Shown here: piece after piece, positions 17,328 to 26,403 of the stretch
Position numbering within the stretch: the stretch's first letter is position 1
How the letters are laid out: each line of letters opens with the position of its first letter
Assembly (NCBI GenBank): GCA_017428805.1
Contig: JAFRQC010000043.1
Coordinates: forward strand, 57,841-121,840
DNA length: 64,000 bases
Source: Prevotella sp.
GTDB lineage: Bacteria; Bacteroidota; Bacteroidia; Bacteroidales; Bacteroidaceae
Direction: 5' to 3'
Notes under the pieces: model-generated
Seen by the model: only the letters and a program-made list of their open reading frames with translations
Database searches by the model: none
What the model was told of the DNA's origin: nothing
Translations under genes and position numbers: made by a program

Positions 17328-18468
17328 GTTTCTCTCCATCAAGAATCACATCGTAGAAATCATATAGGCACTGCCGCACGAAGCCCTGTTCAAACCGGCA
17401 GCGGATCATATTACGGGCATGTGAAGCCATGTAGGAGCGCCTACGGCTGTCGTTCAACATACGCCGCATAGCAGCCAAGAGCGCATCGCCATCCTGTGGC
17501 GGAATGATGTATCCATTCTCGTTTTCAACAATGATCTCACGAGAGCCATTGATATCCGTCACAATACTCGGCAAATCCATGGCTCCTGCTTCAAGGACGG
17601 TATTGGGGAATCCCTCACGGTAACTGGGGAGTACGAAACAGTCGGCTGCAGCGTAGTAGGCCAACAGATCGTCACCGTAAATCTCTCCTACATAGGTAAT
17701 CGCAGGATTAGAAGTCATGATGCCAAGTGCTTTTTCTGACACAGGGTCGAGACTGTCTTCACGCCAACCGACAAGCAACAGGCGCACAGACTTATTCTCA
17801 CGGGACAGCTGGTCGAAGGCCTCGCACAACTCGTTAATGCCTTTATCTCGGACAATACGCCCAACGAAGAGGAAAGTAAAGCTGTGTTCATCACGCAATA
17901 GGCGGGCTTTCTCCATCACCTCCGGTCTCCGGCTAAAGACATGCATGTCGACACCCATCACATTTCCGAAGCCCAGCACACGCAAGGGCTTATCAGTAAT
18001 GCCATAGTCGAGCAGATCCTTTTTAACGCCTTCTCCCTCAGGAATAATATAGGTGGCACAGCGGCAAGTGATTGAATCCGTCAGCATCAACAGTCTTCGT
18101 TGTAAGCCTTTTGCAGTAGGGAAGACCAGACCTGTGAATGTATGTACCCGTACTGGCACATGTGTCAGCCAGGCGGCAATCATACAGAGCAGTCCGGCCT
18201 TCGGAGTCATGGAATGCACCATCGTCGGCCGTTCCCGACGGAATACCTGTATCAAGCGATATAAAGCGACGATATCCTTCCATGGGGAGATATGGCGTTC
18301 CATCGGGACGGTGATGGTGCGAACGCCCTCCCTTTCGGCAATGGTCTGCATCTCCTCGCCTGGGGAGGAAAGCGCCACCACCTCATACTTCTCGCTCAAC
18401 TTCTTCAGAATACCACGACAGAAGACGTCGAGAGACTTGGGGATCGTTGTAGCACGGACGATCTTCAT
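17320..18468 (-). CDS. GT4 glycosyltransferase (GT-B fold, PglA-like)
   Basis: 382 residues with the GT-B architecture: an acceptor half containing HSMTPKAGLLCMIAAWLTHVP, and a donor half with LFVGRIVRDKGINELCEAF and the nucleotide-sugar motif SYREGFPNTVLEAGAMDLP. This arrangement is common in enzymes that add the second sugar to undecaprenyl-linked diNAcBac-type sugars, which fits the PglF/PglE/PglC-like neighbours. It acts at the cytoplasmic face of the inner membrane. The ATG overlaps the previous stop as ATGA. Confidence 0.9.
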   Translation of the reverse strand: MKIVRATTIPKSLDVFCRGILKKLSEKYEVVALSSPGEEMQTIAEREGVRTITVPMERHISPWKDIVALYRLIQVFRRERPTMVHSMTPKAGLLCMIAAWLTHVPVRVHTFTGLVFPTAKGLQRRLLMLTDSITCRCATYIIPEGEGVKKDLLDYGITDKPLRVLGFGNVMGVDMHVFSRRPEVMEKARLLRDEHSFTFLFVGRIVRDKGINELCEAFDQLSRENKSVRLLLVGWREDSLDPVSEKALGIMTSNPAITYVGEIYGDDLLAYYAAADCFVLPSYREGFPNTVLEAGAMDLPSIVTDINGSREIIVENENGYIIPPQDGDALLAAMRRMLNDSRRRSYMASHARNMIRCRFEQGFVRQCLYDFYDVILDGEKHV

Positions 18469-19268
18469 AACCGAATCAAACGTTTTAAAAGGGGATTATG
18501 CTGTATCTTGAATTTCAAATTACTGCCAAAGAGACGGTATCCCAACTGAATGAGATTGTATTTGACAACAGCCTGTAGCCATATCCGACGGAAATCCCAA
18601 GCAGAACCTCCGTAACTCTGGACAAAGGCACGATAATCTTCTTTCTTCTTATAAATAGGATCATTGGTCGTACCGCCGATGCGGAACTTGGCCAGCGGGT
18701 TCTCTACGAGGAGGAACCTGGCGCCCTGCTTATAGAACCGGACCAGGAGCTCGATATCCATCATATACCGCAGATCCACCCGGTACAGGCCATAGCGCTG
18801 ATAGGCATCCTTCCGCACGAAACGAGCCGGATGGGCCACGTTATACTGAAGCTTGAGCGTGTCGAACGTCACGTCAGGATAACTGGGGAACGTTTCATCC
18901 GTCTCCTCATTCCAGAAGAGGATCAAACCGCTGTAAACATCCACCTGAGGATCATAGGCCTCAGCCACTGCCTGCAAAGCACCGGGGAGCAGGATGTCGT
19001 CGGAGTTGATGATACCGATGATCTCACCTGTCGCACGGGCTATCCCCTTATTAAAGGCATCGCTGATACCTTTATCGGGTTCAGATACGACAACCTGTAT
19101 CTGTTCTTTATACTTTTGGACGATATCGAGTGTGCCGTCAGTGGATCCCCCGTCAATAATCACATACTCCAGAGCCGGATAATCCTGCGAAGTCACACTA
19201 CGGATGGTCTCCTCAAGTGTGGCTGCACTGTTATACGTAATCGTTATCACCGATATCCGTGGACGCAT
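18465..19268 (-). CDS. GT2 glycosyltransferase
   Basis: 267 residues with a GT-A fold. SVITITYNSAATLEETIRSV opens the domain, YVIIDGGSTDGT and IGIINSDD (the DXD-type metal site) follow, and RYMMDIELLVRF lies in the acceptor region. Related to WcaA/colanic-type family 2 enzymes. It adds one sugar of the repeat unit, donor unknown. It begins directly after a 34-bp purine-rich junction repeat that supplies AAGGAG. Confidence 0.88.
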   Translation of the reverse strand: MRPRISVITITYNSAATLEETIRSVTSQDYPALEYVIIDGGSTDGTLDIVQKYKEQIQVVVSEPDKGISDAFNKGIARATGEIIGIINSDDILLPGALQAVAEAYDPQVDVYSGLILFWNEETDETFPSYPDVTFDTLKLQYNVAHPARFVRKDAYQRYGLYRVDLRYMMDIELLVRFYKQGARFLLVENPLAKFRIGGTTNDPIYKKKEDYRAFVQSYGGSAWDFRRIWLQAVVKYNLIQLGYRLFGSNLKFKIQHNPLLKRLIRL

Positions 19269-19269
19269 C

Positions 19270-19303
19270 TCTCCTTCTCTCCTTACTCCTTCTCTCCTTT
19301 AAT
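19270..19303 (-). repeat. 34-bp purine-rich gene-junction repeat, copy 1
   Basis: On the minus strand it runs from the TAA stop of the upstream glycosyltransferase to the base before the next ATG. It contains four AAGGAG/AGGAGA units, that is, near-perfect Shine-Dalgarno cores. All 34 bases are identical to 40297-40330. Confidence 0.88.
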
Positions 19304-20198
19304 AGATATTCATCAGCACGGCCAGCTGGAAATTGTGATAGGTCTCTCTGTCACTACAACGGAAACGACGGTCATGAAAAAGGCGCAAACGTTGTTTCAA
19401 ATGCTTCTTGCCGTCGATGAAGTCCGACAAGATGCTCTTGTTCTCCTCCGGCATCATGTCGTAGAAGCCTGTATAGATCTCCTGTGCGACCTTCGAACGG
19501 GAATGCAAGTCACGTTTCACCAGACGACCTGTACGATGCTTCCATTCCGTCATGACAGATGTAGACTGGCCTGTCACGTTGCCGCCATGCTGACGATACA
19601 GAATATGGGGAATATGGTCGAACACCACATGGGCACCAATGGCCTGGGCCACATCGTAAATCCAGACATCATGCATACTCAGGTACTTGGGATCGTATTT
19701 GAGAATGACATCACGCAGGGCACGATTCATCACCATCGTACAACCTCCCACGAACTGATACACCAAAGACTCACCAAAAGTCAATCGCGGATGGATGATC
19801 ACACTACTGACACGATTCAGGTTCTTGTCAACCAGTTCTGTCTGACAGAAATAAAGGGCAGGCCGCCTTTCATAAGATTCCAGTTTGTCAACAGCCACTT
19901 TCAACTTGTCGGAAAGCCAGTAGTCGTCCTGGTCTGAAAAGGCGTAATAGCAAGAATCACCAGCCTGACGAAGAAGGTCCATAAAACTACGTGCCGGACC
20001 GATATTCTCGCCACTGTACCATTTGAGGTCTGCCTTTTGCTGCCATTGGTCCAGAATGTCGCAGGTGTGGTCAGAAGACCCGTCGTCACGCACAAGGATA
20101 TCCGTCAAAACACCCTTCTGAGCCGCAATCGACTCCAGTTGCTCATCCAGATACGTCTCCCCATTATAGGAAGACAATAATATAGTTACTTTTTTCAT
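19299..20198 (-). CDS. GT2 glycosyltransferase (rhamnosyltransferase-like)
   Basis: About 299 residues: TILLSSYNGETYLDEQLESI, ILVRDDGSSDHTCDIL, YYAFSDQDDYWLSDKL (metal site) and CTMVMNRALRD with the acceptor-side MHDVWIYDVAQ and RQHGGNVTG. It belongs to the same subfamily as the enzyme at 25456 and the second half of the fusion at 23676. The ATG chosen overlaps the polymerase stop as ATGA; a TTG four codons earlier is the alternative. Confidence 0.9.
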   Translation of the reverse strand: MKKVTILLSSYNGETYLDEQLESIAAQKGVLTDILVRDDGSSDHTCDILDQWQQKADLKWYSGENIGPARSFMDLLRQAGDSCYYAFSDQDDYWLSDKLKVAVDKLESYERRPALYFCQTELVDKNLNRVSSVIIHPRLTFGESLVYQFVGGCTMVMNRALRDVILKYDPKYLSMHDVWIYDVAQAIGAHVVFDHIPHILYRQHGGNVTGQSTSVMTEWKHRTGRLVKRDLHSRSKVAQEIYTGFYDMMPEENKSILSDFIDGKKHLKQRLRLFHDRRFRCSDRETYHNFQLAVLMNIY

Positions 20199-21406
20199 CT
20201 CAACAAACAATTATCAACCACCAAGGGTTCCTCCGCCTCTTCTTTCCCCATTTCACATTCCTCTTCCTTCATCTTGTTGACTAGCGCCATAAACATAGAA
20301 AGAGCGGTAAGACCTATCGATCCCAACAAGAGTGGATTAGTTCCTGAGAGTATGAGGAAAAGCACATATCCCTGACTATACCGTTTTAAGAACTGAGAAC
20401 GGGGATAATATTTCCATAACCAGAAGAAAGGGGCAAAGAACAGGAAGATAAAAAACAGTCCCACCGGCAGGCCATACATGCGTAAGATATCCATATAGGA
20501 GAGTTCTGTATAAGTCAGCCTCATATTACGGCCTTTGGCATAAAAGTCACTGCCTAATCCTGCTCCCCAGATGGGGTGGCCTTTATCACCGATATCCTCT
20601 ACATAGGATTCAAAGTTTTCATATTTCACTTCGTTCGACTTCTCATTCTTCTGAGTAGCCAGCATATAGGTCAACATCACTAACATGCCTAATAATGCCA
20701 ATGCAGAAAGACGTGTCAGGAACTTACCAATAATGTTCTTGTCATACAAATAGACCAGTAGGATTAGAAGTTGTACCAGCATGGGGGTTCTGGAACCGGC
20801 AACCATCAGTGAGAGGAACAGGATGATGGAGAAAAGCAGTTTGAACTTTCCCTTATACTGATAAAGATTATAGATAAATGAGAAGATGATGAGTGAACCT
20901 GCCTTAAAAAATAGTCCGTTGACTGAGTAGCCCAAGAAGTTACGGTTATAGGCCATCGTGAAGTTATCCGATGCATTGCAGTAATCATAGATGGCTACTA
21001 AGAATATGCCTCCGAGTTGTGACAATAAGAATAGTATCAAGGTGACTGTAGCCATGATGATGCCATTGATCCATACGGCCTTTAATAAGACATTCAGTTT
21101 CATGGTCACAATAAAGAAGAAAATACAGATATATAACATGGACCTCACCTGACTCATCGCATAAGCAGAATCCTTCAGTTCTCCCGTAATATAGGCTATA
21201 AACATTCCCCATAACGGTATTAAGAGAATTGTCAATAACGTAATTCTATTGATAGGGGCCAGATACTGCCGACGTTTCAGGCAATAGATAACTCCATAGA
21301 TCACCAGCACAACGAACAACAAATCCTTCAAACGAGAATGGAAGCCCGTCGGGTCTAATGACAATGTCACCAAAAACAGGAAATATAGAATATCTACAAT
21401 TCGCAT
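20195..21406 (-). CDS. Wzy-like O-antigen/polysaccharide polymerase
   Basis: A 403-residue multispanning protein with about ten hydrophobic segments between residues 5 and 385. It shows a large polar loop containing GDKGHPIWGAGLGSDF, typical of O-antigen ligase/polymerase (Wzy_C) families. It should join undecaprenyl-linked repeat units at the periplasmic face of the inner membrane. It is the only candidate polymerase in the locus, which contains a Wzx and a Wzz-like protein, so Wzy is favoured over a lipid A-core ligase. Confidence 0.85.
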   Translation of the reverse strand: MRIVDILYFLFLVTLSLDPTGFHSRLKDLLFVVLVIYGVIYCLKRRQYLAPINRITLLTILLIPLWGMFIAYITGELKDSAYAMSQVRSMLYICIFFFIVTMKLNVLLKAVWINGIIMATVTLILFLLSQLGGIFLVAIYDYCNASDNFTMAYNRNFLGYSVNGLFFKAGSLIIFSFIYNLYQYKGKFKLLFSIILFLSLMVAGSRTPMLVQLLILLVYLYDKNIIGKFLTRLSALALLGMLVMLTYMLATQKNEKSNEVKYENFESYVEDIGDKGHPIWGAGLGSDFYAKGRNMRLTYTELSYMDILRMYGLPVGLFFIFLFFAPFFWLWKYYPRSQFLKRYSQGYVLFLILSGTNPLLLGSIGLTALSMFMALVNKMKEEECEMGKEEAEEPLVVDNCLLR

Positions 21407-22659
21407 AGTTGGAGATATGTGTCTTTTAACTGTTTTGAGATCCTCTCAGCATCATGTCTCTGGTGAGCGATGGCCCAATTATCTTCTGCGAGACACTTTG
21501 CCTTGGCGTCGTCTTCACGAAGTTCGATGATCTTGGAAGCCAGATAGAAAGGATCATTCATGGGAACCATCATATTCTTATCATATTGCTCACTGAACAA
21601 TGAGATGACTCCTCCCGTGTCGGTCGCAATGACAGGCATGCCCAGATACTGGGCCTCACAAACGGCGTTGGGACTATTGTCAGAATAAGACGTATGGACA
21701 TACATGTCTGAAGACAACAATTCCCTGATCATGTCTGTGGCATTCAGGATGCCAATCATCTTGAGACCAACCTCCTGAGCCTTTACCTTTGTCAGTTTTT
21801 CAAATTCCTTGATTTCCTCGTCCGTACCACCAATCCATTTCCATTCGACCTGATAGCCGGTATTCTCCTGGATAAGTTTTGCAGTCTTCAGAACCACATC
21901 AGGCCCCTTGATGGAATAACATGCACCCGTTGTCACCAACACCAGTTTCTTATCCTCTGCATGGGGCTGCCACCTGTCTTTACACGCGATGAACTCCTGA
22001 CGCAAGGCCTCATCTACGTGGAATATCCGGGCGTTCTTATTGTAAAACCTTACAACAGACTGGTCCCATCGTGTCCGACACATGAAATACTTGTTGCGTC
22101 GCAGAATCTCTTCCTCACGCCGATGGCGTTCCATGGACAGGTTGTAATACTGATATCTGGCGAAGAAACCTAACGGATGATTCCATAGTTCAGGCTTGAA
22201 CCTATCGAAGAGCGTACTCTGTCCTGGCAACAACAGACTGTTCCTGATCTGCGACCACAATCCCTGAATATGAATAACCACCGGGACAGTCACATGACTG
22301 GCCAACATACCATAACACCACTCTGCCCCGAAAACATGAATCAGATCGGGCTTGTTCTCCTGAATAATCTTCAACGACTCAGAGATGACGAAATCGTCCA
22401 CTTCACGCGAAGTCATCATATCCTTAATAATCTGCCTTTTCCCATACCGGCAGATATTGATAGGAATGATCTTGAGCCGATCTGTTTCTTCTATTTCCTT
22501 TTTGAAAGGCGACCGATTCCCATATGCGACCACTAATTCCAGGTCGTTGATCCCGAGGGCGATCTGCAACAATGACGAGATCCACCCCTTGCCTTCTATT
22601 CCAGTATTCTCTTTTGTATTCAGAGAAAGTGGTGTTACTGAGAACCAAAGAACCTTCAT
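21394..22659 (-). CDS. GT4 glycosyltransferase
   Basis: 421 residues, GT-B fold. The N-terminal half begins MKVLWFSVTPLSLNTKEN and includes HVFGAEWCYGMLAS. The C-terminal donor-binding half has LVLVTTGACYSIKGPDVVLKT and SYSDNSPNAVCEAQYLGMPVIATDTGG. It builds the repeat unit on the cytoplasmic side. Its 3' end overlaps the polymerase start by 13 bases. Confidence 0.9.
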   Translation of the reverse strand: MKVLWFSVTPLSLNTKENTGIEGKGWISSLLQIALGINDLELVVAYGNRSPFKKEIEETDRLKIIPINICRYGKRQIIKDMMTSREVDDFVISESLKIIQENKPDLIHVFGAEWCYGMLASHVTVPVVIHIQGLWSQIRNSLLLPGQSTLFDRFKPELWNHPLGFFARYQYYNLSMERHRREEEILRRNKYFMCRTRWDQSVVRFYNKNARIFHVDEALRQEFIACKDRWQPHAEDKKLVLVTTGACYSIKGPDVVLKTAKLIQENTGYQVEWKWIGGTDEEIKEFEKLTKVKAQEVGLKMIGILNATDMIRELLSSDMYVHTSYSDNSPNAVCEAQYLGMPVIATDTGGVISLFSEQYDKNMMVPMNDPFYLASKIIELREDDAKAKCLAEDNWAIAHQRHDAERISKQLKDTYLQLCEL

Positions 22660-22669
22660 AACAATAGCA

Positions 22670-23674
22670 TTATATTCTTAACCGTGCGTGACACCAGTTT
22701 GTCACCTTGGTGTTGAACAAGCGCCACCGGATGTAAGTATAGGGCATCGCCCTGAACAAAGCCGAGACGACCTTAGGCCATACCCCACCCGTGAAACGTA
22801 AGTCGGGTACCTTGTTGATCATATCATCGACAATCTTTTTCCTTTCGGACGGGTCTCTAAAGACGCCAATGATACAATCAACGGCATAGTTAAAGAACAG
22901 ATAGATGTTCTTTTTTTGCTGAGTGACCACCCTCTCCGGCAGGTTATCCATCTCTGTCAGTCTCCACGAGTTGGCGATAGCCGTATTATAGTCCAATGCA
23001 TTCTTCATGGCAAAGGTATAGGTACAAGAACGCTTCCGGATCCTGTATATATAATATAATAGGTGTACACCGATGACACGCTGCGCCTTCAGATAGCATT
23101 CCTGCAAGAATGGGATATCTTCATAATACACTCCTGGTTCCAGTCTGATATGGTTCTCATTCAGGAATGTCCTCTTATAAAGGATGCGCCAGATGAAACT
23201 CCCCACCCCGGGATCATAATCCTCCACATAATAATCAAGTCCTGTCTTATCAACCACATGGGTATCTGTCAGCTGGGAATCATATACAGAGGTTATCTCA
23301 TCGTCATTCAACCGCATGAAATCAGCAACCACCATGTCTGCAGAAGTGTCCAACGCCTTCTTCAGCAAGAGAGTGAGACCGTTATCCATCAGCAGGTCGT
23401 CGGAATCCACGAACAACACGTATTCACCCTTAGCCATCTCCATGCCTGCATTCCGGCAGACGGAAGGACCGACATGATCCTGCTGGATGATCTGGATGTT
23501 ATGATAGTGAAGTTGGATGTCTTCAACGACTTTCATACTGTTGTCCGTAGAGCCATCGTTCACGACAATGATCTCAAAGTCCTTGTCAGACAATCCCTGG
23601 CGATAGATACTTTCCAGGCATAGTCCGATGTATTGTTCTACGTTACAAACAGGAATGATGATACTGAGTTTCAT
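22670..23674 (-). CDS. GT2 glycosyltransferase
   Basis: 334 residues: SIIIPVCNVEQYIGLCLESI, FEIIVVNDGSTDNS and GEYVLFVDSDD (metal site), then a long C-terminal part with FLNENHIRLEPGVYYEDIPF that is typical of enzymes related to EpsJ/HyaD-type family 2. The donor sugar cannot be predicted. It starts one base after the preceding fusion gene ends. Confidence 0.9.
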   Translation of the reverse strand: MKLSIIIPVCNVEQYIGLCLESIYRQGLSDKDFEIIVVNDGSTDNSMKVVEDIQLHYHNIQIIQQDHVGPSVCRNAGMEMAKGEYVLFVDSDDLLMDNGLTLLLKKALDTSADMVVADFMRLNDDEITSVYDSQLTDTHVVDKTGLDYYVEDYDPGVGSFIWRILYKRTFLNENHIRLEPGVYYEDIPFLQECYLKAQRVIGVHLLYYIYRIRKRSCTYTFAMKNALDYNTAIANSWRLTEMDNLPERVVTQQKKNIYLFFNYAVDCIIGVFRDPSERKKIVDDMINKVPDLRFTGGVWPKVVSALFRAMPYTYIRWRLFNTKVTNWCHARLRI

Positions 23675-23675
23675 T

Positions 23676-25445
23676 CTATATCTTATTAAACAACAAAAGC
23701 ACAGCCTTCCTCATTCGCTCCTGCCAGTTCGAGGCTCGTTGGTATTCTGGAGACATCACAATCTTCCACTTATTCCTAAAGGACTCTTTATAATGCAGGA
23801 AAACATTCAGGATATCCCGATCTTCATCACTCAGACGAGACTTATAGGACTGATAGAACTCTTCAACCATCTGGGAATTCTTGGCATCAGAGGTAAAGAA
23901 GAATTTAATATCGTCCATAATCCTGGCCCAGAAATTCTGTTTCTTTCCAATCATGTTTCCGCCATGAATGCGATAGTAGAACAACGGACTCTGGCAATAG
24001 ACAGATTTGCCAAGGAAGTTACAAATCAGGCACATCCAACGGTCATGCCATGCATTCTTGGGGGGATTGGCGTCATAGAGTACCAATGCACTTCTATTAA
24101 AGACCATGCTGCATCCCTGTTCTGTCGGATAGATCATCACATTCTGCTTCGTGTAGTGAGGCGTCTCCCGATGGAAAGTACCCAAGACTCTCATGTTATC
24201 ATCTACAAACAGTGAATTGGAGGAGAACAGTAAAGGTGTATCCTGATTGAATTCTTCCAAATAGCGGCAAGCCGTCTTCAGTTTATTAGGCATCCAGATA
24301 TCATCCTGATCGGAGAAGGCATAATAATCGATAGGCTCAGGAAATGATAAAGCCTTCTCTGCGAGAATCGAGAAACTCCTTACGAAACCAACGTTTTCAG
24401 AAGTCTGCCATTCCATATTAGGATACTTCTCACCATATTCTGCCAATATGTCACAGGTGTGGTCGGTAGAGCCATCATCCCTCACCATCAAATGAACCTT
24501 CACTTTATCTTGATGGAGAATACTATCCAATTGTTTTCTCAGATAAGCCTCACCATTATAGGTTGACATCAGAACCAAAACGGTCGTATCCTTCCTCAAA
24601 CTGGCGATTCCAAGATTCCTCAGTTCTTCGTTCTTATATCTGAGTCCAGAAATAATTCCCCTAAAAATGGCTGCCGTCTTTTTAAACCGTTGCTTCTCAA
24701 ACAAGAACACCAGGACAATGGCTTTCAGCCAATAATGGAAGAAGTTCTTTCTGAGATAGTCAATTTTCGGATATTTACGAATCAGGATGATGTTGTTCCT
24801 GTAAATATCATAGAGTCTCTGCGGTCCATAGTTTCTGAGTTCAAGTTTATGACCGAATACCGTCACAACCTGAGTGATACCAAAGCGTTGTAACAAAGAA
24901 GCATCTTTGACTTTATACTTCTTGATCTTACACTGATGGGCTTGTAAGAAGAACTCATCGTCGACAGAAGCAATCGTATATGACTCATTCCAACCACCAA
25001 TGGCATTGACAATCTTGACAGAGGCAAGCATTCCTGAGGTAATAGGGATGTCGATTTCCTCATATTCGGCAGAAACGGTCTCCCTGTTCATCTGGGGTGT
25101 CCAAATGCCATCGGGTGCATCTTTGCATAAGACGGTCTTGCCAACATAGTAATCAAAATTCTCAAAATACGAATCCTGGTCCATTGTCAGCATATAGTCA
25201 AATCCGTTCTCATTGGCATATTCCCATGCAAAGTTCAAAGCCCTTGATATACTATTGATACCATCACCGTAATACTCTACCTTCTCATGAGTGATGTATC
25301 TGTACTGCAATTTGTCAGGGGAAGGAGTATTTTCCCAAATCAGGACCTTATCTACATGTTCAATGAATGCCTGGACATTCCGAACAAGCAGATCTTTTTC
25401 CGGATAGTACGTCACAACAATTGCAAGTATCTTTTTCGATTCCAT
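23676..25445 (-). CDS. bifunctional protein: two fused GT2 glycosyltransferase domains
   Basis: About 589 residues. Domain 1 (1-285) is a rhamnosyltransferase-like GT2 (AIVVTYYPEKDLLVRNVQAF, YMLTMDQDSYFE). Domain 2 (290-585) is a second GT2 (VLVLMSTYNGEAYLRKQLDS, LMVRDDGSTDHTCDIL, YYAFSDQDDIWMPNKL, EQGCSMVFNRSAL, WHDRWMCLICNFLG). Domain 2 is very similar to the neighbouring single-domain protein at 25456-26403, which points to tandem duplication followed by fusion. It probably adds two successive sugars. The ATG chosen has AAGGTG just upstream; a GTG three codons earlier is possible. Confidence 0.9.
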   Translation of the reverse strand: MESKKILAIVVTYYPEKDLLVRNVQAFIEHVDKVLIWENTPSPDKLQYRYITHEKVEYYGDGINSISRALNFAWEYANENGFDYMLTMDQDSYFENFDYYVGKTVLCKDAPDGIWTPQMNRETVSAEYEEIDIPITSGMLASVKIVNAIGGWNESYTIASVDDEFFLQAHQCKIKKYKVKDASLLQRFGITQVVTVFGHKLELRNYGPQRLYDIYRNNIILIRKYPKIDYLRKNFFHYWLKAIVLVFLFEKQRFKKTAAIFRGIISGLRYKNEELRNLGIASLRKDTTVLVLMSTYNGEAYLRKQLDSILHQDKVKVHLMVRDDGSTDHTCDILAEYGEKYPNMEWQTSENVGFVRSFSILAEKALSFPEPIDYYAFSDQDDIWMPNKLKTACRYLEEFNQDTPLLFSSNSLFVDDNMRVLGTFHRETPHYTKQNVMIYPTEQGCSMVFNRSALVLYDANPPKNAWHDRWMCLICNFLGKSVYCQSPLFYYRIHGGNMIGKKQNFWARIMDDIKFFFTSDAKNSQMVEEFYQSYKSRLSDEDRDILNVFLHYKESFRNKWKIVMSPEYQRASNWQERMRKAVLLLFNKI

Positions 25446-25455
25446 CGTATTCACC

Positions 25456-26403
25456 TTATAGTCGGCCCGCCATGATGAGCCATTTCAACAGCCGACCTTC
25501 ATTCGCATCATAATATGGATAAATAAAATGACGCGAGAACAACATATATATCTTAGAAACAATACTCTTCCTACAGGCAATAAAGCGTTTGAACAGCTGA
25601 CGGTCTGCCGTATTGAGCCTTGAAGCGAAGTGGTCATAAAACTCTTTGGCCATTTCAACATGATTAGTCACCGGTGGCTCCACGAACAGAATCCGGTAAA
25701 CCCTGACGATCTTGTTTGGTTCTCCTTCCAAACTCCCGGCATGATGATTTGCCAGGGCATTATTCTCATGTCTGCGGTAATAGAACAAGGGTCGGTGATC
25801 ATAGGTCACACTTCCAAGGAAATAGCAGATATGATACAACCAACGGTCATGCCAAGTCAACTGTGGCTCACATTCCGAATAGAGCTCTATCGCTCTTCTG
25901 TTGAAAACCATACTACAACCTTGCTCTGTACCAAACACAAGTACATTCCCTTTCCTGAATTTCGGTTCCGGTCCTTTGTGGAACAACTCCAGTTCCTTCC
26001 CCTCTGCATCCACCTGCATAGAATTGGAGGTAAAGAGGTTTGGTTTGCATGGGTCCTTTGATGACAAGACTGAGCAAGCCGTCACGAGCTTCTTCGGCAT
26101 CCATATATCATCCTGATCTGCAAATGCATAATAATTTGCAGGAATCTCTGACGCCATAGCCATCTTGACCAAAACAGAGAAGCTCTTGACAAAGCCTACA
26201 TTCTCACAAGCTTTCCACTCGATATTCTGATGCGCAGAAGCATAGTCTGAAAGAATGGAGCACGTATTGTCCTTGGAACCATCATCACGTACCAACAGAC
26301 GGACATCCACACCTTCCTGGGAAAGAATGCTATCGATCTGCTCCTTTAAAAACAGCTCCCCATTGTAAGTGGACATGAGGACCAAGACAACCGGATTCTT
26401 CAT
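25456..26403 (-). CDS. GT2 glycosyltransferase, paralogue of the adjacent fusion's second domain
   Basis: 315 residues: VLVLMSTYNGELFLKEQIDS, LLVRDDGSKDNTCSIL, YYAFADQDDIWMPKKL, EQGCSMVFNRRAI, WHDRWLYHICYFLG and PLFYYRRHENN. Nearly every motif matches domain 2 of the next gene. The ATG overlaps the flippase stop as ATGA. It acts in the cytoplasm on the lipid-linked repeat unit. Confidence 0.9.
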   Translation of the reverse strand: MKNPVVLVLMSTYNGELFLKEQIDSILSQEGVDVRLLVRDDGSKDNTCSILSDYASAHQNIEWKACENVGFVKSFSVLVKMAMASEIPANYYAFADQDDIWMPKKLVTACSVLSSKDPCKPNLFTSNSMQVDAEGKELELFHKGPEPKFRKGNVLVFGTEQGCSMVFNRRAIELYSECEPQLTWHDRWLYHICYFLGSVTYDHRPLFYYRRHENNALANHHAGSLEGEPNKIVRVYRILFVEPPVTNHVEMAKEFYDHFASRLNTADRQLFKRFIACRKSIVSKIYMLFSRHFIYPYYDANEGRLLKWLIMAGRL

